This document shows positions 14,323 to 15,771 of a DNA stretch of 15,771 bases, piece by piece. How positions within the stretch are numbered: the first letter of the stretch is position 1; every line of letters begins with the position of its first letter. The notes beneath the pieces are model-generated. The model was not told where the DNA came from. It saw only the letters and a program-made list of their open reading frames with translations, and did not search any database. The position numbers were made by a program, and so were the translations under genes. This DNA is from Planctomycetota bacterium (GTDB taxonomy: Bacteria > JAJVIF01 > JAPKYR01), in the NCBI GenBank assembly GCA_030673355.1, contig DAOVJF010000009.1, positions 1 to 15,771 on the forward strand. The letters run 5' to 3'.

Positions 14323-15771
14323 ATGGCATCTATCCCGGACAATTTTATCGACGAACTCATCCAGCGTGTTGATCTCAATGATCTCCTCGGCCGATACATC
14401 ACGCTTAAAAAAACCGGCAGCCGTTTTATGGGTGTGTGCCCGTTCCATGGCGACACCAACCCAAGCCTCTCGGTCGATAACGAGAAAAAATTCTGGTACT
14501 GCTTCGGGTGCCAGGCGGGTGGGGACGCGATAACATTTGTGCGGAAACAGGAGGGGCTTGAATTTGTGGAGGCGGTGCAGTTTATAGCGTCGCTGTACGG
14601 AATCCCGGTTCCCGAAGGGGCGCGCGATCCCGGCACCTCGCGACGGAAAACGGTCATAGACATTAACGACGCAGCAAGAGAAATTTTCATAAAGGTCCTG
14701 AAATCAAAGCACGGCAGGTTCTTCCGCGACTACCTTAAAGATCGCGGTTACACAAAGAAAACAATCACAGCTTACCGCCTGGGCGCTTCGCTCAATACTT
14801 GGGACTTCCTCTCTAAAACCCTGGTTAAAAAAGGATTCAGGGAAGACGACCTTGTGGAAGCCGGGGTGTCTCTGAAGAAACGAAGCGGGCAGGGAATAGT
14901 CGACAGGTTCCGGGGACGCCTGATGATCCCGATAATCGACCCGCTCGACCGTACTCTCGGTTTCGGGGCGCGCGCGATGGGGGACGACAGCCCGAAATAC
15001 CTGAATTCGCCCGAGAGCAAGGTTTTCCAGAAAAGCAAAATCCTGTTCGGACTGGATCTCGCTAAAAATGCATGCAGGAAAACATCGCAGCTGATATTGA
15101 TGGAGGGTTACACGGATGTCATGCACGCGCACCAGGCCGGGGTTGAAAATTGCTGCGCGGTTATGGGTACAGCCCTTACTAAAAATCACCTGCCCCTGGT
15201 CGCGCGTTACGCCGGGGAGGTAATCCTTTCGTTCGACGGCGACGAGGCCGGGGTCCGTGCCACAACAAAAAGCCTGATGGAATTCGCGGGATCGGATTTC
15301 AAGGTAAAAATCCTCGACCTGCCCGAGGGATCGGATCCCGCCGACATTATTACGAGTGAAGGCGCGGAAAGTTTTGTCGAGAGAGTAACGCAGGCGGTCG
15401 ACGCATCGCGGTGGCTGTTCAAAACGTACGGCGAACCGGTTCGCAACAAGGCTATATCCGACAGGCTGAAGGCATTCGAGGAGGTCGCGCCATACCTGGA
15501 CGCTTTTTCATCTCATCCAGTATATGACGAACTCCTGGAGAAAGCCGCAATCGGGTTTAATTTGAATCATTCAGCACTACAGGCGGTTCTTACTCAACTG
15601 AAATCGGGTACCCGCACTCGCAGAGTTGTGGATCCGGTAAATCTCGAGGCCGTGCTCCGGGGTGGAGAAACAATCGAACGGGAGCTGTTCCTGATAATTA
15701 TGGGTTGCCCGGCAAGTCTTCCTGAGGTGAAAGAGCTTTTTGAGCCGGAGGATTTCGAGCATCCGCTGCAC
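14323..15771 (+). CDS. dnaG: DNA primase DnaG, 3'-truncated by window edge
   Basis: The first 483 residues are visible and the frame is open at the window end. DnaG makes RNA primers at the replication fork together with the DnaB helicase. The N-terminal CHC2 zinc-binding domain has C39, H42, C60 and C63 (CPFH...WYCFGC). The RNA polymerase core with its TOPRIM fold shows RFRGRLMIPI (196-205), EGYTDV with acidic E261, SFDGDEAG with D304 and D306, and GSDPAD with D338 and D341. From ~365 onward lies the start of the helicase-interaction region. The start MASIPDNFIDELIQRVDL fits the usual DnaG N-terminus; an upstream in-frame GTG at 14296 is less likely. It is transcribed divergently from the permease genes. 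All key metal and catalytic residues are present, so it looks functional. Confidence 0.97.
   Translation, partial: MASIPDNFIDELIQRVDLNDLLGRYITLKKTGSRFMGVCPFHGDTNPSLSVDNEKKFWYCFGCQAGGDAITFVRKQEGLEFVEAVQFIASLYGIPVPEGARDPGTSRRKTVIDINDAAREIFIKVLKSKHGRFFRDYLKDRGYTKKTITAYRLGASLNTWDFLSKTLVKKGFREDDLVEAGVSLKKRSGQGIVDRFRGRLMIPIIDPLDRTLGFGARAMGDDSPKYLNSPESKVFQKSKILFGLDLAKNACRKTSQLILMEGYTDVMHAHQAGVENCCAVMGTALTKNHLPLVARYAGEVILSFDGDEAGVRATTKSLMEFAGSDFKVKILDLPEGSDPADIITSEGAESFVERVTQAVDASRWLFKTYGEPVRNKAISDRLKAFEEVAPYLDAFSSHPVYDELLEKAAIGFNLNHSALQAVLTQLKSGTRTRRVVDPVNLEAVLRGGETIERELFLIIMGCPASLPEVKELFEPEDFEHPLH

Noticed and set aside
14198..14329. Longer dppB start at the ATG on the minus strand at 14329
   Set aside because: It adds 44 residues unlike any DppB N-terminus, overlaps the dnaG start, and bypasses the good promoter directly before 14197.

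Overview
The window looks like a piece of a chromosome from an uncultured, diderm-type bacterium. Two complete genes begin with lipoprotein signal peptides whose +2 residue is Ser rather than Asp, which suggests outer-membrane lipoproteins. The surface proteins use modules common in environmental candidate phyla: SPNGGE (Kre9/KNH-like) repeats, thrombospondin-3-like calcium loops, PKD domains and a TlpA-like thioredoxin fold. I cannot assign a phylum from the sequence. There are no RNA genes, CRISPR arrays or insertion sequences that I can see.

Bases 1-11200 hold three plus-strand genes with gaps of 22 and 29 bp, each downstream gene having its own Shine-Dalgarno sequence, so they read as one operon. 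The first two are giant tandem paralogues. The first is cut by the window edge (1398 codons visible); the second is complete at 1842 aa. Their centres match, motif by motif, the pore-forming B component of anthrax/clostridial binary toxins (protective antigen, PA). The match covers the calcium-binding segment of PA domain 1', all of domain 2 including the membrane-inserting beta-hairpin and the phi-clamp loop, and domain 3. The toxin-specific parts are missing: no PA14 domain, no RKKR-type furin site and no PA domain 4. In their place are a lipid-anchored N-terminal domain, three or four SPNGGE repeats and an unrelated beta-rich C-terminus. The third gene encodes a lipoprotein with PKD/Ig-like domains fused to a TlpA/ResA-like thioredoxin domain. 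It may act on cysteines that both PA-like proteins share and that PA lacks.

Bases 11201-11326 are a short convergent spacer with no clear terminator. Bases 11327-14197 (minus strand) encode a DppB/OppB-DppC/OppC permease pair of a peptide/nickel-type ABC importer. The DppB-like subunit carries an extracytoplasmic insertion of about 275 residues. No ATPase or binding-protein gene is in view. A good sigma70-like promoter sits 7 nt from the dppB start codon, suggesting a leaderless message.

Bases 14323-15771 (plus strand, running off the end) are dnaG primase, divergent from the permease genes across a 125-bp spacer.

The most exciting content is the tandem of PA-like pore lipoproteins with a co-encoded thioredoxin-like lipoprotein: a possible undescribed surface pore or translocation system. 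Homology calls come from remembered family sequences compared by eye; no search was run.
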